DNA of 64,000 bases from Novosphingobium sp. (GCF_027489515.1 NZ_JAIXZS010000083.1:213353-277352), one strand, 5' to 3'; positions 27,344 through 37,019 are shown, numbered from the stretch's first letter. Notes: a model not told the origin generated them from the sequence alone. Program-made: numbers and translations.

Positions 27344-30300
27344 GCAAGGTCTATCCGCTCAAGGACAACCAGCGCCTTGCCGTGCAGCCGAGGCGCACGG
27401 TCTGGCTCTCGGCCTCCGCCGGGACGGGCAAGACACAGGTGCTTTCCGCGCGCGTGCTGCGACTGCTGCTGCAGGATGGCGTTTCGCCCGATCAGATCCT
27501 GTGCCTCACCTTCACAAAGGCGGGCGCAGCCGAAATGGCGACGCGCGTTAACGATGTGCTGGCGCGCTGGGTGCGGTTGCCGGAAACGGAGCTTGCCCGC
27601 GAGCTAGGCGATATCGGCGCGTCGATGGGGCCGCAGACTGTTGCCCGCGCGCGAAGCCTGTTTGCCGCAGTGCTCGATTGCCCCGGCGGCGGGCTGAGGA
27701 TCGAGACGATCCACGCCTTCTCGCAGTGGCTGCTGGGCGCATTTCCCGCCGAGGCCGGGCTCGTGCCGGGCACCCGCGCAATGGAGGACCGCGACCGTGA
27801 TCTCCTGCTTCGCGAGGTGTTGGCAGATCTGCTGATCGAAGCGGAGGAGCAGGGCGACGAGGCGCTGTTCGACGCGCTCGAAGACCTCAGCCTGCGCATG
27901 GGCGAGGATGCCGTGCCCGCCTTCCTGCTGCGTTGCGCCTCGGCGCATGACCTCTGGGACGGTCCGGGGGCTTGGCAGCCGCCACTGCGTCCACGCATCA
28001 ACCGGCTGCTCGGGCTCGATGCCGAGGAAGACGGGGCGGGCCTTGCCGATCTGGTGCGCGACAGCGTGTTCGATGTGCGCGCGGTCGAAATCTGCATGGA
28101 GGCCAATCGGCGCTGGGGGGCACGGACGGGGCTCGATGCGGCTGCGGTGATGCAGGACTGGCTGGATGCCGCACCGGCCGCACGGATCGCCGGGCTGGAC
28201 GGCTTTGCCGAGGTGTTCCTCACCAAGGCAGGGCAGCCGCGCTCATCGAAAAACCTTGAGAAGCACGAACCAAACTACGCCGACTATCAACTGTGCGTGA
28301 TCGAGGACCTGCAGCGCGTGCAGGAAATGCGGGCGCTGGTCGATCTGGCCGCCCGGCTTGATCCGGCACTCACACTGGGCCGCCGCTTCGCGCTTGCGTG
28401 GGCCGAAGCCAAGGCACGCGAAGGCTTCATCGATTTCGATGACCAGATCCGCGCGGCGGCGGACCTCCTCACCAAGCGTGCCCCGGCGGAATGGATCCGC
28501 TACAAGCTTGACCGCCGGTTTGATCACATTCTGGTCGACGAGGCGCAGGATACCAACGCGGCGCAGTGGCGCATCGTCCTCGACGGGCTGGTAGGCGATT
28601 TCTTCAGCGGCGAAGGCCAGAAGAGCGAGGAGGCCCTGCGCACGCTCTTCGTGGTGGGTGATTACAAGCAGGCGATCTTCGGTTTTCAGGGCACCAGCCC
28701 CGAAAACTTTGCCGCCGCGCGCGAACGGGTGCGACGCGAGCTCGGTGCGCTGGCTGAGGTTACAGCTGATCCTTCCAGGGAGCTCCTGCCGCTGGGGCTG
28801 GGACGTTCCTATCGCACTGCTGCTTCGGTGCTGGCGTTTGTCGACCGTGCGATCGCGGCAATTGGGCCCGATCGCTTCGGGCTTCCCGAAGCGCCCGAGC
28901 AGCATCAGGGCGACGAGGGGCGCCCCGGGATGGTCACGCTGTGGCGGACCGTCGGCGGCGCGGTGGACGAAGACGAAGAGGCGCCCCCCGGCGAGGGTGA
29001 CGAAGGCGGAGAGGCGTGGCTCTCGCGGCCCGACCGGATCATGGCCGACCAGATCGCGCAGCAGGTGCGCCAGTGGCTCGATGACGGGTTCCCGCTCCAC
29101 AAGGGCGGCCCGCGCCGGGCAACGCCGGGCGACATCATGGTGCTTGTGCGTTCGCGCAAGGCGCTCGCTGGGCTGATCGTTGCGCGGCTCCACGCGCGCG
29201 GGGTGCCGGTGGCGGGTGTGGACCGCCTGCGGCTTGGCGCACCGCTCGCGGTGAAGGACCTTGTTGCCGCGCTGCGCTTCTGCGCGCAGCCGCTCGATGA
29301 TCTCAATCTGGCGGCGCTGCTGGTCTCGCCACTGATAGGCTGGTCGCAGGACATGCTTCTCGAACACGGCTACCGCGACAAGGGCGTCCGGCTGTGGGAC
29401 CACTTGCGGGCCAACGAAGGCCCCGCCACTTACCCGGCGATGGAGCAACTGCGCGGGGCGCTTGGCCGGGCTGATTTCGGCACGCCGGCGCAGCTGCTGC
29501 ACTGGTTGCTGGTCGGCCCGTGGCAGGGGCGGCGCAAGCTGGTCGCGCGGCTTGGGGCCGAAGCCAACGATCCGATCGACGAGCTGATCAATGCCGCCTC
29601 GGCTTATGCTACTAGCCAGACGCCGAGCCTCGTCGGCTTCCTGCAATGGTTCGATGCCGGCGATGGTGAACTTAAGCGCGAGGCGGGCCAGAAGGCCGAT
29701 CTTGTGCGGGTTATGACGGTGCACGGCTCGAAGGGGCTGGAGGCGCCGATTGTCATTCTCGCCGATGCTGCCGCCGATCCGGATGCCTCGCGGCTGCGCG
29801 ATCTCTCGCTGGAAGAGGCGGTTCTCGAAGATCGGCGCAAGGTGCCGCTGCCGCCCCTGAACAAGGCCGAGAAGGCCGGCCCCGTGCGCGAAGCGGCCGA
29901 ACGCGCGGCTCAAGCCGAACGCGAGGAACACTGGCGGCTGCTCTATGTGGCGATGACCCGGGCCGAGGAAGCGCTGTTCATCGCCGGGGCCTTGGGCAGC
30001 CGAGCCAAGGAGCCGCCCGAAGAGAGCTGGTATGCGCAGTTTGCGCCGCTGTTTGGCGAAGAGGAGGGTGCCTGGCGGGAGGATCCGATCTGGGGTGCCT
30101 CGCGGCAGTTGGGCGGGCTGGGCCCCTTGCCGGCTTCGGTTGCCAAGGTGCAGCCGCCGACCGACCCTGACGAGCCGCTGCCGGACTGGCTCGCCGCGCC
30201 GCTCCCTGCCGAACCGCGCCCGCCGCGTCCGCTGGCGCCTTCGGGGCTAGGGGAGGCGGGTGATGCCTCCGATCCGCCGTCGCCTCCCGGCCCGGCAGCC

Positions 30301-30825
30301 CGCCTCGCCGCCCGGCGCGGCACGCTGCTGCACAAGCTGATCGAACGACTGCCGGAACTCGCTCCTGAACAGCGCGGGGAGGCGGCGCGCCGGTGGCTTG
30401 ATCGCATGGCCGCCGATTTCGATGCAGATGCCCGCGAAGCCATGGCGGCCGCGGCGCTGCGGGTCCTTGCGGAGCCGGCCTGGGCCGAAGTGTTCGGTCC
30501 CGGCTCGCTGGCGGAAGTGCCGATTGCGGCCGTGGTCGGCGAACGCGTGGTGAGCGGAACGCTCGACCGGTTGCTGCTTGCAGAGAGCCACGTCCGCGTG
30601 GTCGATTTCAAGACCGACCGCCGCCCGCCGCAAGCAATCGCCGATGTTCCAGTGGCCAGCCTCAGGCAGATGGCAGCCTATGTTGCGGCGCTCGAAGTGA
30701 TCTATCCCGGGCGGCAGATCGAGGCGGCGCTACTTTATACCCACACGCCGCTGTTGATCGTGATTCCCGAGGACGTGATCGCGGCGCACAAGCCAGCCCT
30801 TCAGGGCGCGCAGGAAAGCTTTTAG
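27340..30825 (+). CDS. addA: double-strand break repair helicase-nuclease AddA
   Basis: 1161 residues. UvrD/Rep helicase motifs are present in order: Q-motif region NQRLAV, Walker A SASAGTGKTQVL, motif Ia LTFTKAGAAEMATRV, Walker B HILVDEAQDTN, motif III VVGDYKQAIFGFQGT, motif V VMTVHGSKGLEAP, motif VI LLYVAMTRAEEALF. The C-terminus has a RecB-type nuclease with VSGTLDRLL and VVDFKTDRRPP. It partners with AddB in double-strand-break repair. GTG 27340 overlaps the addB stop and has a GGCGGAG site. trxA follows after 66 bases. Confidence 0.97.
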   Translation: MSKVYPLKDNQRLAVQPRRTVWLSASAGTGKTQVLSARVLRLLLQDGVSPDQILCLTFTKAGAAEMATRVNDVLARWVRLPETELARELGDIGASMGPQTVARARSLFAAVLDCPGGGLRIETIHAFSQWLLGAFPAEAGLVPGTRAMEDRDRDLLLREVLADLLIEAEEQGDEALFDALEDLSLRMGEDAVPAFLLRCASAHDLWDGPGAWQPPLRPRINRLLGLDAEEDGAGLADLVRDSVFDVRAVEICMEANRRWGARTGLDAAAVMQDWLDAAPAARIAGLDGFAEVFLTKAGQPRSSKNLEKHEPNYADYQLCVIEDLQRVQEMRALVDLAARLDPALTLGRRFALAWAEAKAREGFIDFDDQIRAAADLLTKRAPAEWIRYKLDRRFDHILVDEAQDTNAAQWRIVLDGLVGDFFSGEGQKSEEALRTLFVVGDYKQAIFGFQGTSPENFAAARERVRRELGALAEVTADPSRELLPLGLGRSYRTAASVLAFVDRAIAAIGPDRFGLPEAPEQHQGDEGRPGMVTLWRTVGGAVDEDEEAPPGEGDEGGEAWLSRPDRIMADQIAQQVRQWLDDGFPLHKGGPRRATPGDIMVLVRSRKALAGLIVARLHARGVPVAGVDRLRLGAPLAVKDLVAALRFCAQPLDDLNLAALLVSPLIGWSQDMLLEHGYRDKGVRLWDHLRANEGPATYPAMEQLRGALGRADFGTPAQLLHWLLVGPWQGRRKLVARLGAEANDPIDELINAASAYATSQTPSLVGFLQWFDAGDGELKREAGQKADLVRVMTVHGSKGLEAPIVILADAAADPDASRLRDLSLEEAVLEDRRKVPLPPLNKAEKAGPVREAAERAAQAEREEHWRLLYVAMTRAEEALFIAGALGSRAKEPPEESWYAQFAPLFGEEEGAWREDPIWGASRQLGGLGPLPASVAKVQPPTDPDEPLPDWLAAPLPAEPRPPRPLAPSGLGEAGDASDPPSPPGPAARLAARRGTLLHKLIERLPELAPEQRGEAARRWLDRMAADFDADAREAMAAAALRVLAEPAWAEVFGPGSLAEVPIAAVVGERVVSGTLDRLLLAESHVRVVDFKTDRRPPQAIADVPVASLRQMAAYVAALEVIYPGRQIEAALLYTHTPLLIVIPEDVIAAHKPALQGAQESF

Positions 30826-30891
30826 CGCTGCTTTCTTGCGCCGCGCGCCAGACCGCTTACATACCGGACCAACCCAAAGGAGTTCCCTGCT

Positions 30892-31212
30892 ATGGCCACC
30901 AAAGCCGTTACCGATGCCAGCTTCGCCGCCGATGTGCTCGGCTCCGACAAGCCTGTACTTGTCGATTTCTGGGCGGACTGGTGCGGCCCCTGCAAGATGA
31001 TCGGCCCCGCGCTCGAGGAGATTTCGGACGAGCTTGCCGACAAGGTTTCCATCGTGAAGATGGATATCATGGAGAACACGGCGATCCCCGGCGAAATCGG
31101 CGTGCAGTCGATCCCGCTGATGGTGCTGTTCAAGGATGGCAAGGCCGTCGCCCAGAAGCTCGGCGCCGCACCGAAGAGCCAGCTCAAGGGCTGGCTGGAG
31201 AGCGTACTCTAA
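30892..31212 (+). CDS. trxA: thioredoxin 1
   Basis: 106 residues with the active site WADWCGPCKM (CGPC), cis-Pro in QSIPLMVLF and the usual length of cytosolic Trx1. It reduces protein disulfides and supplies electrons to ribonucleotide reductase and peroxiredoxins. AAAGGAG lies eight bases before the ATG. It follows addA, an arrangement I associate with alphaproteobacteria, and could be co-transcribed with it or use its own promoter in the 66-base gap. Confidence 0.97.
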   Translation: MATKAVTDASFAADVLGSDKPVLVDFWADWCGPCKMIGPALEEISDELADKVSIVKMDIMENTAIPGEIGVQSIPLMVLFKDGKAVAQKLGAAPKSQLKGWLESVL

Positions 31213-31242
31213 CCGAAGAAGCCGCTTTGCCGGTTGGCAAGC

Positions 31243-31285
31243 CCGAAGCGGGGTGCAAGACTGCGGTCCTGCACCCCAGCTTCGG
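31243..31285 (+). terminator. strong hairpin between trxA and the M28 peptidase gene
   Basis: CCGAAGC plus GGGGTGCA pairs with TGCACCCC plus GCTTCGG, with one bulged A, an A-C mismatch, three further pairs and a TGCG loop. No T-run follows. It is positioned to end the divL-trxA transcript. Confidence 0.55.
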
Positions 31286-31297
31286 AGCCAGTACCTG

Positions 31298-32929
31298 ATG
31301 CCGACCCCATCCCATCGCCGGATTGCCCTTCTTCTTGCCGCGGGCCTGCTGGCCTCGGCCGTGCCGTTTCCCGCGCTGGCCGCGCCGGAGGGCGATAGTG
31401 CCGCGATCGCGCGGATCATCGATGAAGGCATGAACCGGAGCGAGGCGATGACCACCGCCTCTGCGTTGATGGACCGCATTGGCGCGCGTCTCACCAATTC
31501 GGAAAACCATCGCAAGGCGGAAGGCTGGGCGATGGAGCAACTGCGCAAGCAGGGTCTTGCCAATGTCCATGTCGAGCCGTTCGATTTCGGGCTTGGATGG
31601 AACCTCGACAGCTATTCGGTGGCGATGGTGAGCCCGCGCGTGCTCCCGCTCACGGCGATCCCGGTGGCGTGGTCGCCGGGGACTGCTGGGACCGTGCGGG
31701 CTCCGATCTTGATCGCGCCGATCTCGCGCGAGGAGCACTTTGCGGAGTGGAAGGGCAAGCTGGCCGGCAAGATCGTGCTGGTCTCGCTTCCGGGCCAGAC
31801 GAGCGAGAGCAAGGGGCCGGTCTTCCAGCGCTACACCGATGCAGATATCGCCGAGCTCGATACTTATACCAAGCCGGTGTTCGATCCCGATGCCACCGCG
31901 CTGCAAGTGCGTAATCGCCGTTTTCAGGGCAAGCTTGCGGCCTTCCTCAAGGCTGAGGGCGCGCTCGCGCTGGTCAAGATCAGCTACCGCGATGGCAAGC
32001 TGGTTCACGGCGAAGGCTATGATTTCCAACCGGGCGAGACGCTGGCGGTGCCGGCAATCGAACTGGCGCAGGAAGATTATCGCCGGCTCGTCCGCCTCGC
32101 CAAGACGGGCGCAGCGCCGGAGCTGGCGATCACCGTTGCGGCCCGCTTTGACGACAGCAACTTGCGCGCGGAAAACGTGGTCGCCGAAATCCCGGGGAGC
32201 GATCCCAAGGCGGGCTTTGTCATGGCCGGCGCGCATTTCGACAGCTGGATCGCAGGCGACGGCGCCAATGACAACGGGGCGGGGAGCGTGACGGTGATTG
32301 AGGCGGCGCGCCTGATTGCCAAGCTCGGCGTCAAGCCGAAGCGCACGATCCGCTTCGTGCTGTGGAGCGGGGAAGAGCAGGGCCTGCTCGGCAGCCGCGC
32401 CTATATCGAGCAGCACTTGGCGAGCCGGCCGGTCGACCCCGCGCTCAAGGGCATCGATTCCTACGCGGCATGGCGCAATACCTTCCCGATCACGCCGAAG
32501 CCGGAGTACAACCAGCTCAAGGCGTACTTCAACATGGACAACGGTTCCGGCCGGTTCCGAGGCATCTACAGCGAGGGCAATCTCGGCGCGGAAAAGCTGC
32601 TCAAGGAATGGCTTTCGCCCTTCGATATGCTGGGCGCAGACAAACTGGTGGTGAGCAAGACTGGCGGCACCGACCACGTGTTCATGCAGGCGATCGGGCT
32701 GCCCGGTTACCAGTTCATTCAGGACCCGCTCGACTATGACAGCCGGGTCCACCACTCCAATCTCGATACGGTCGACCACATGCGCGCCGACGACATGCGG
32801 CAGGCAGCGGTCATCATGGCGGGGATGTTGTGGCAGGCCGCCAACAGCGACAAGGAACTGCCGCGCGCGGTCCTGCCGACACAGCCGGTGCCGACCGACC
32901 CGTTCAAGGTGCGCGATCCTTCGCAGTAA
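31298..32929 (+). CDS. exported M28-family metallopeptidase
   Basis: 543 residues with a signal peptide (RRIALLLAAGLLASAVPFPALA-AP). The M28 di-zinc core is recognisable: GAHFDSW with the first His and Asp, GANDNGAGSVTVIEAARL with the bridging Asp, and WSGEEQGLLGSRAY with the catalytic Glu pair; later segments TDHVFMQAIGLPGYQFIQDP and YHSN-like VHHSNLDT supply the remaining ligand His. An apical insertion of PA-domain type (about residues 130-260) precedes the core. Such enzymes are periplasmic or secreted aminopeptidases or carboxypeptidases. Its stop is four bases from that of the convergent phosphatase gene. Confidence 0.9.
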   Translation: MPTPSHRRIALLLAAGLLASAVPFPALAAPEGDSAAIARIIDEGMNRSEAMTTASALMDRIGARLTNSENHRKAEGWAMEQLRKQGLANVHVEPFDFGLGWNLDSYSVAMVSPRVLPLTAIPVAWSPGTAGTVRAPILIAPISREEHFAEWKGKLAGKIVLVSLPGQTSESKGPVFQRYTDADIAELDTYTKPVFDPDATALQVRNRRFQGKLAAFLKAEGALALVKISYRDGKLVHGEGYDFQPGETLAVPAIELAQEDYRRLVRLAKTGAAPELAITVAARFDDSNLRAENVVAEIPGSDPKAGFVMAGAHFDSWIAGDGANDNGAGSVTVIEAARLIAKLGVKPKRTIRFVLWSGEEQGLLGSRAYIEQHLASRPVDPALKGIDSYAAWRNTFPITPKPEYNQLKAYFNMDNGSGRFRGIYSEGNLGAEKLLKEWLSPFDMLGADKLVVSKTGGTDHVFMQAIGLPGYQFIQDPLDYDSRVHHSNLDTVDHMRADDMRQAAVIMAGMLWQAANSDKELPRAVLPTQPVPTDPFKVRDPSQ

Positions 32930-32933
32930 CTGC

Positions 32934-33737
32934 TTAGCTGGCAGCGCTACTGCGCTTCACAAATTCCTCGAATAGCGCGGGCGAAGAGGCTGCAAACAGG
33001 CCTTTTTGCCCGTGCTGGTCAGTGCGGTAAGCTGAGCCATCGGGCCGCGCGGCCATGCCGCCCGCTTCGTTGACGAAGAGCACGCCCGCGGCGTGGTCCC
33101 AGGGCAAGGTGCGCTCGAACACCGAGATGTCGTTCACGCCAAGCGCGAGGCGCGGATACTGCTCGGCGGCGCAGCGCGGGATATCGACCAGAGTGTAGAA
33201 TGGCGCGATGCGCTGCTGCACCGCGGCGCGGGCGGCGGGATCGAGAAAGACTGTGCTGATCGCGGCGATGGGCGGCGTCTCACCAGTAGGGCGCGCCATG
33301 ACCCGCTCGCCGTTGACGAAGGCGCCCTTGCCCTTGTGCGCGATGCAGAGGCGATCCTGCAGCGGATCGTAGATCCAGCCGCTCTGCGTCTCGCCGCCGT
33401 CGCTGAGGGCAAGGATAATGCCGAAGGGCGGCTTGCCGGCAGCGAAGTTGTTGGTGCCATCCACCGGATCGATGATCCAACACAGGCCGCTATCAAGCCG
33501 CGCGGACAGCGTGGGATCGGCATGGACCGCTTCCTCGCCGACAATCGCCGCTTCGGGAAGGATGCCCGCAAGACCTTCAGCCAGCAGCACTTCCGCCTCG
33601 GTATCGGCAATCGTGACCATGTCATTGACCGCCTTGGCAATCACTTCGTGCGCCGCGAGGGTCTGGTAACGCGGCAGGATTGCTTCGGCGGCAACCCGGC
33701 GCAGCAGTGCGGCTATCTGGGTATCGAGAGCAGTCAT
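32934..33737 (-). CDS. inositol monophosphatase-family protein
   Basis: 267 residues with the Li+-sensitive Mg2+-dependent phosphatase motifs: GEEAVHADP, WIIDPVDGTNNFAAGKPPFG (metal-binding D-P-x-D-G-T) and WDHAAGVLFVNEAGG near the C-terminus. Family members hydrolyse inositol phosphates, histidinol phosphate or adenosine 3',5'-bisphosphate; this one cannot be narrowed down. ATG 33737 overlaps the stop of the GST-like gene by four bases, so the start is well supported and a longer frame is a shadow. It is the last gene of the acyltransferase-argJ-GST operon. Confidence 0.88.
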   Translation of the reverse strand: MTALDTQIAALLRRVAAEAILPRYQTLAAHEVIAKAVNDMVTIADTEAEVLLAEGLAGILPEAAIVGEEAVHADPTLSARLDSGLCWIIDPVDGTNNFAAGKPPFGIILALSDGGETQSGWIYDPLQDRLCIAHKGKGAFVNGERVMARPTGETPPIAAISTVFLDPAARAAVQQRIAPFYTLVDIPRCAAEQYPRLALGVNDISVFERTLPWDHAAGVLFVNEAGGMAARPDGSAYRTDQHGQKGLFAASSPALFEEFVKRSSAAS

Positions 33738-34339
33738 GTGAGGGGGATCATCACGGTTTCGGCATATCCTGGCTGTTGCTGCAGGCGGGCGTACCACGCC
33801 GCAAGGTGCGGCAGATTGGCGCGCGGGATCGGCAAAGAATAGAACGTGTGGGCATAGACGCCCATCGGCATGTCCGCGATCCCGAAACGCTGGCCCGAAA
33901 GCCATTCGCGCTTGGCGAGTTCGGCATCAAGCACGGCCATCATGGAATTGGATGCTTCGGCGGATGCGGACACGGCCGGGTCGTCGGCGTCCTTGCCTTG
34001 CCGGACGCAACCGAGGAAGGCATCGCGCTGTGCATCGGCGAAGTGGAACTGCCAATCCATCCACTTGTCGCCCTGCGCGCGATCGGCGGGTTCGGCGCTG
34101 CGGAAATCAGGCGCGTAAGCATCCGCGAGGTAGCGCAGGATGGCGTTCGATTCCCACAGCACGACCGGCCCGTCCTCGATGGCCGGGATCATGCGGTTGG
34201 GATTGAGCGCGAGGTATTCCGGAGTGAAGCCGAACGCGCCGCCCATGTCGATCCGGCGGTGCGGCAGGCCCATCGCGATGGCAGCCCAAGCCACCTTCTT
34301 GACGTTGTGCGAATTGAGGCGGCCCCAGATGGTGATCAT
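33734..34339 (-). CDS. glutathione S-transferase family protein
   Basis: 201 residues. Thioredoxin-like N-domain with GRLNSHNVKKVAWA (active-site Ser/Asn region), NPNRMIPAIEDG containing the cis-Pro, and LWESNAILRYLAD, the Glu-Ser that binds the glutathione gamma-glutamyl group; an all-alpha C-domain follows with GQRFGIADMPMGVYAH carrying the N-capping Asp. Typical of soluble bacterial GSTs; substrate unknown. It starts nine bases after the argJ stop and overlaps the next gene. Confidence 0.9.
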   Translation of the reverse strand: MITIWGRLNSHNVKKVAWAAIAMGLPHRRIDMGGAFGFTPEYLALNPNRMIPAIEDGPVVLWESNAILRYLADAYAPDFRSAEPADRAQGDKWMDWQFHFADAQRDAFLGCVRQGKDADDPAVSASAEASNSMMAVLDAELAKREWLSGQRFGIADMPMGVYAHTFYSLPIPRANLPHLAAWYARLQQQPGYAETVMIPLT

Positions 34340-34347
34340 CGGGCGGC

Positions 34348-35574
34348 TCAGCTGCGGTAGTCGGCGTTGATCGCGATGTAGCCGTGCGTGAGATCGCAGG
34401 TCCATACCGTCGCGCGGCCCGCGCCGAGACCGAGATCGACTTCGATGGTGATTTCCCGCCCCTTGAGGTGCGCGGCGACCGGTGCCTCGTCATAATCCGG
34501 CAGAGGCTGGCCTTCGCGCGCGGCCCAGGTGCCGCCGAAGCCGATCGAGAGGCGGTCGCGGTCAGCCGGTTCGCCCGCCTTGCCAACGGCCATGACGACG
34601 CGGCCCCAGTTGGCATCCTCGCCGGCAATGGCAGTCTTCACGAGCGGCGAGTTGGCAATGGCAAGGCCGACGCGGCGAGCGCTCTCGTCGCTCACTGCGC
34701 CGCTCACGGTCACGGCAATGAACTTCTGCGCTCCTTCGCCATCGCGCACGACGAGGTGGGCGAGTTGGCGGCAGACGTCATGCAGCGCGGCGGCAAAGGC
34801 ATCGGCGCCGGCGCTTTCGGCCGAGACGAGCGGCGCGTTGCCTGCGGCGCCGGTCGCAAAGGCGAGCACGGTGTCGCTTGTCGAAGTGTCGCTGTCGACG
34901 GTGATGCAGGAGAAGGTGCGGTTGTTGGCGTCCGAAAGGCAGGCCTGCAGGAACGCTGGATCGACCGCCGCGTCGGTGAACACATAGCCCAGCATGGTCG
35001 CCATATCAGGCGCGATCATGCCTGAGCCCTTGATGATCGCGCAGAGCGTGACCTTAACGCCGTCGACCATGACCGTGGCGGTCGCGCCCTTGGCGAAGGT
35101 ATCGGTGGTGCCGATCGTGTTGGCGGCCTCTTCCCAAGAGCACGGCTCGGCAAGCAGGGCTGCTTCGATTCCCGCGCGGGCCTTGTCCTTGGGCAATGGC
35201 ACGCCGATAACCCCGGTGGACGAAACGAACACCTGTTCGCGCGGGCAGGCGAGGTGCGCCGCGATCTGATCCATGATCGCCTCGACCGCCTCGCGCCCGC
35301 GATAGCCGGTGAAGGCATTCGAATTGCCCGCGTTGACGACCAGCGCCCGCGCCCGGCCCTGGGCAATGTTGATCCGCCCGAGTTCCACTTCGGAGGAGCA
35401 GCAGACATTGCGGGTGAACACGCCCGCGACTGCCGTACCTTCGGCCAGTTTGACGAACGTGAGGTCGCAGCGGCCCCAATCCTTGTAGCCGGCGCGGGCG
35501 ATGCGCGGCGTGGCTCCGGCAATGGCAGGAAGCGCGGGGAAGGGCTGAGCCAGCGGGGAAACGGCATGAGTCAT
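34348..35574 (-). CDS. argJ: bifunctional glutamate N-acetyltransferase / N-acetylglutamate synthase ArgJ
   Basis: 408 residues. It transfers acetyl from N-acetylornithine to glutamate in the cyclic arginine pathway. The autocatalytic cleavage site is KGSGMIAPDMATMLGYVFTDA, where the Thr after Met-Ala becomes the nucleophile of the beta chain. Other family segments are NAGNSNAFTGYRG, FVSSTGVIGVPLP, CITVDSDTSTSDT and the C-terminal CDLTHGYIAINADYRS. It would be a cytosolic heterotetramer. Operon with an acyltransferase upstream (18-base gap) and GST downstream. Confidence 0.97.
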   Translation of the reverse strand: MTHAVSPLAQPFPALPAIAGATPRIARAGYKDWGRCDLTFVKLAEGTAVAGVFTRNVCCSSEVELGRINIAQGRARALVVNAGNSNAFTGYRGREAVEAIMDQIAAHLACPREQVFVSSTGVIGVPLPKDKARAGIEAALLAEPCSWEEAANTIGTTDTFAKGATATVMVDGVKVTLCAIIKGSGMIAPDMATMLGYVFTDAAVDPAFLQACLSDANNRTFSCITVDSDTSTSDTVLAFATGAAGNAPLVSAESAGADAFAAALHDVCRQLAHLVVRDGEGAQKFIAVTVSGAVSDESARRVGLAIANSPLVKTAIAGEDANWGRVVMAVGKAGEPADRDRLSIGFGGTWAAREGQPLPDYDEAPVAAHLKGREITIEVDLGLGAGRATVWTCDLTHGYIAINADYRS

Positions 35575-35592
35575 GCCGCGCTGCCTAGCGGC

Positions 35593-36648
35593 TCATGCAG
35601 GGTGCCGCAATTGACTTGGAGCCCGCCGCGGCAGCTTTAGGCCGGCCGCCAGGGGCGATCTGGCAAGCAGTAGAGCGAGTGCAGGCGCTGCAGCCAGGGC
35701 GGTGAGGCGCAGGCCAAGGCCTGCAGGCTCACCCGGCTGCGCAAACAGCACCTTCGGTACTTCGAGAACCGGGTAATGGATGGCGTAGAGCGGAAACGAA
35801 AGGGCTCCCAGCCACTGGCATGGCCCAACCAGCTTGTCCGGCAGTCTCGCTCCGGCAGCACACGCCATAATGGCGATGAACAGCAGGGCGACGAACGGAT
35901 CGGCATAGCGTGCCGGGACGCCCAGCGCAGGCGGCGCAACCATGAGAACAGCCATGGCCGCCGGCGCCGTCCACCACGGCAAAGCCGCGCCCGCGCTCTG
36001 TCCTGCGCCGCTGCGGCGAAGGACGATGCCGAAAGCATAGGCAGACGTCGCCCGGAAAAGGCCCGCTATGAGCGTCGTGGGGCCAGCGCCAACATCGAGA
36101 GATCCATGCCCGAACGCGAGTACGGCGGCGAAGAGCCAGCACAGCGCGGCCGTGCAGAGCAGCGCGCGCATGCCCAGCTTGCGCAAGATCCAGAGATGCA
36201 GGGCGTTGAGGAGCAGCTCGCACCACAGCGACCAGTGCGCCTGATTGAGCGGAAAGAGCGGCAGATTGGGATCGCCACCCGGTGCGAGCAGCAGGTGAGC
36301 AAGCAACAGGCCTGCGGTGCCCGGCAGACGGGGGTCCGCCGCATGGACAAGCGCGCCGATCAGCGCGCCAAGCGCCAGCAGCGGCCAGAAGCGCGTCACG
36401 CGCCCCATCAGCAACCCGGTGGGACTTGTCCCGCCGCGACCGGCCTCGAAGACGGGAACGAGGACAAAGCCGCTGAGCATGAAAAAGAAATCGACGGCAA
36501 GGTATCCGCGCGAGAACAGCGATGTCTCTCCAGCGATATCGCTGAAGTGAAACAGCAGCACGAAAAGCGCGGCAAGCCCGCGCAGCCCGTCGAACTGGAC
36601 GAGGCGTGTGCTTGTGGCGCTCTGCTGCAGGGTACTCGGGGCCGTCAT
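35593..36648 (-). CDS. acyltransferase family 3 membrane protein
   Basis: 351 residues with about ten hydrophobic helices. The acyltransferase-3 signature is at the N-terminus: FDGLRGLAALFVLLFHFSD (the R-G-x-A and the His proposed to be catalytic) then GYLAVDFFFMLSGFV. The C-terminal helices include SFPLYAIHYPVLE. Such proteins O-acylate surface sugars, peptidoglycan, macrolides or nodulation factors in the inner membrane; the acceptor is unknown. The adjacent GTG at 36651 is an alternative start. First gene of the leftward operon with argJ. Confidence 0.87.
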   Translation of the reverse strand: MTAPSTLQQSATSTRLVQFDGLRGLAALFVLLFHFSDIAGETSLFSRGYLAVDFFFMLSGFVLVPVFEAGRGGTSPTGLLMGRVTRFWPLLALGALIGALVHAADPRLPGTAGLLLAHLLLAPGGDPNLPLFPLNQAHWSLWCELLLNALHLWILRKLGMRALLCTAALCWLFAAVLAFGHGSLDVGAGPTTLIAGLFRATSAYAFGIVLRRSGAGQSAGAALPWWTAPAAMAVLMVAPPALGVPARYADPFVALLFIAIMACAAGARLPDKLVGPCQWLGALSFPLYAIHYPVLEVPKVLFAQPGEPAGLGLRLTALAAAPALALLLARSPLAAGLKLPRRAPSQLRHPA

Positions 36649-36720
36649 CACCCCAGCCTAGACCGCCGTCTGATAAAAATGCCTAAACTGCTGGTCACCA
36701 TGATGGGCGCGCATGAGAAA

Positions 36721-36749
36721 TTGCCTTTTCTGCTGAAGCGCCCTATCTG
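36721..36749 (+). promoter_or_regulatory. candidate promoter for the secA leader ORF
   Basis: TTGCCT (36721-36726) and TATCTG (36744-36749) are 17 bases apart. Transcription would start about seven bases downstream, nearly at the ATG at 36759, so the leader ORF could be translated from an essentially leaderless message. Prediction by eye only. Confidence 0.35.
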
Positions 36750-36758
36750 CGGGCTCCG

Positions 36759-37019
36759 ATGCGTTTGCTTCTCGTCCTTCTTGCCCTGCTTTCAGGCCTC
36801 TCGCTTTCCGAAGTGGGGGCAATGTCCGCGCGCTCCGAAGTCATCGGTGCGGCTGCAGGTACCGTGCTGGTGGCAAGCCCTCAGCGCACGGCTGCGGTGG
36901 GCCTCGCCAAGGCACAGCGCCCGGCGTGCGAACAGCGCTCGGTCCGCACGGTAGTCCTACCCGCTCTCGCGTTCATCCGCGCGATCAGCATCAGGATCTG
37001 GGACCGGCCGCTCGAATAG
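36759..37019 (+). CDS. small exported protein upstream of secA, possible secretion-monitor leader
   Basis: 86 residues starting with a strong signal sequence (MRLLLVLLALLSGLSLSEVGA), followed by a short basic region and a C-terminal segment PALAFIRAISIRIWDRPLE. It ends 97 bases before secA on the same strand, with hairpin structures between. In E. coli the exported SecM peptide stalls its own translation to control secA, and similar arrest peptides occur elsewhere; the position, size and Arg/Pro/aromatic-rich C-terminus here are compatible with that role, but no known arrest motif is exactly matched. No clear ribosome-binding site precedes ATG 36759. Confidence 0.55.
   Translation: MRLLLVLLALLSGLSLSEVGAMSARSEVIGAAAGTVLVASPQRTAAVGLAKAQRPACEQRSVRTVVLPALAFIRAISIRIWDRPLE

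Noticed and set aside
31184..32779. 531-codon minus-strand ORF opposite the M28 peptidase
   Set aside because: Antisense artefact; the plus-strand frame contains the complete zinc-site motifs.
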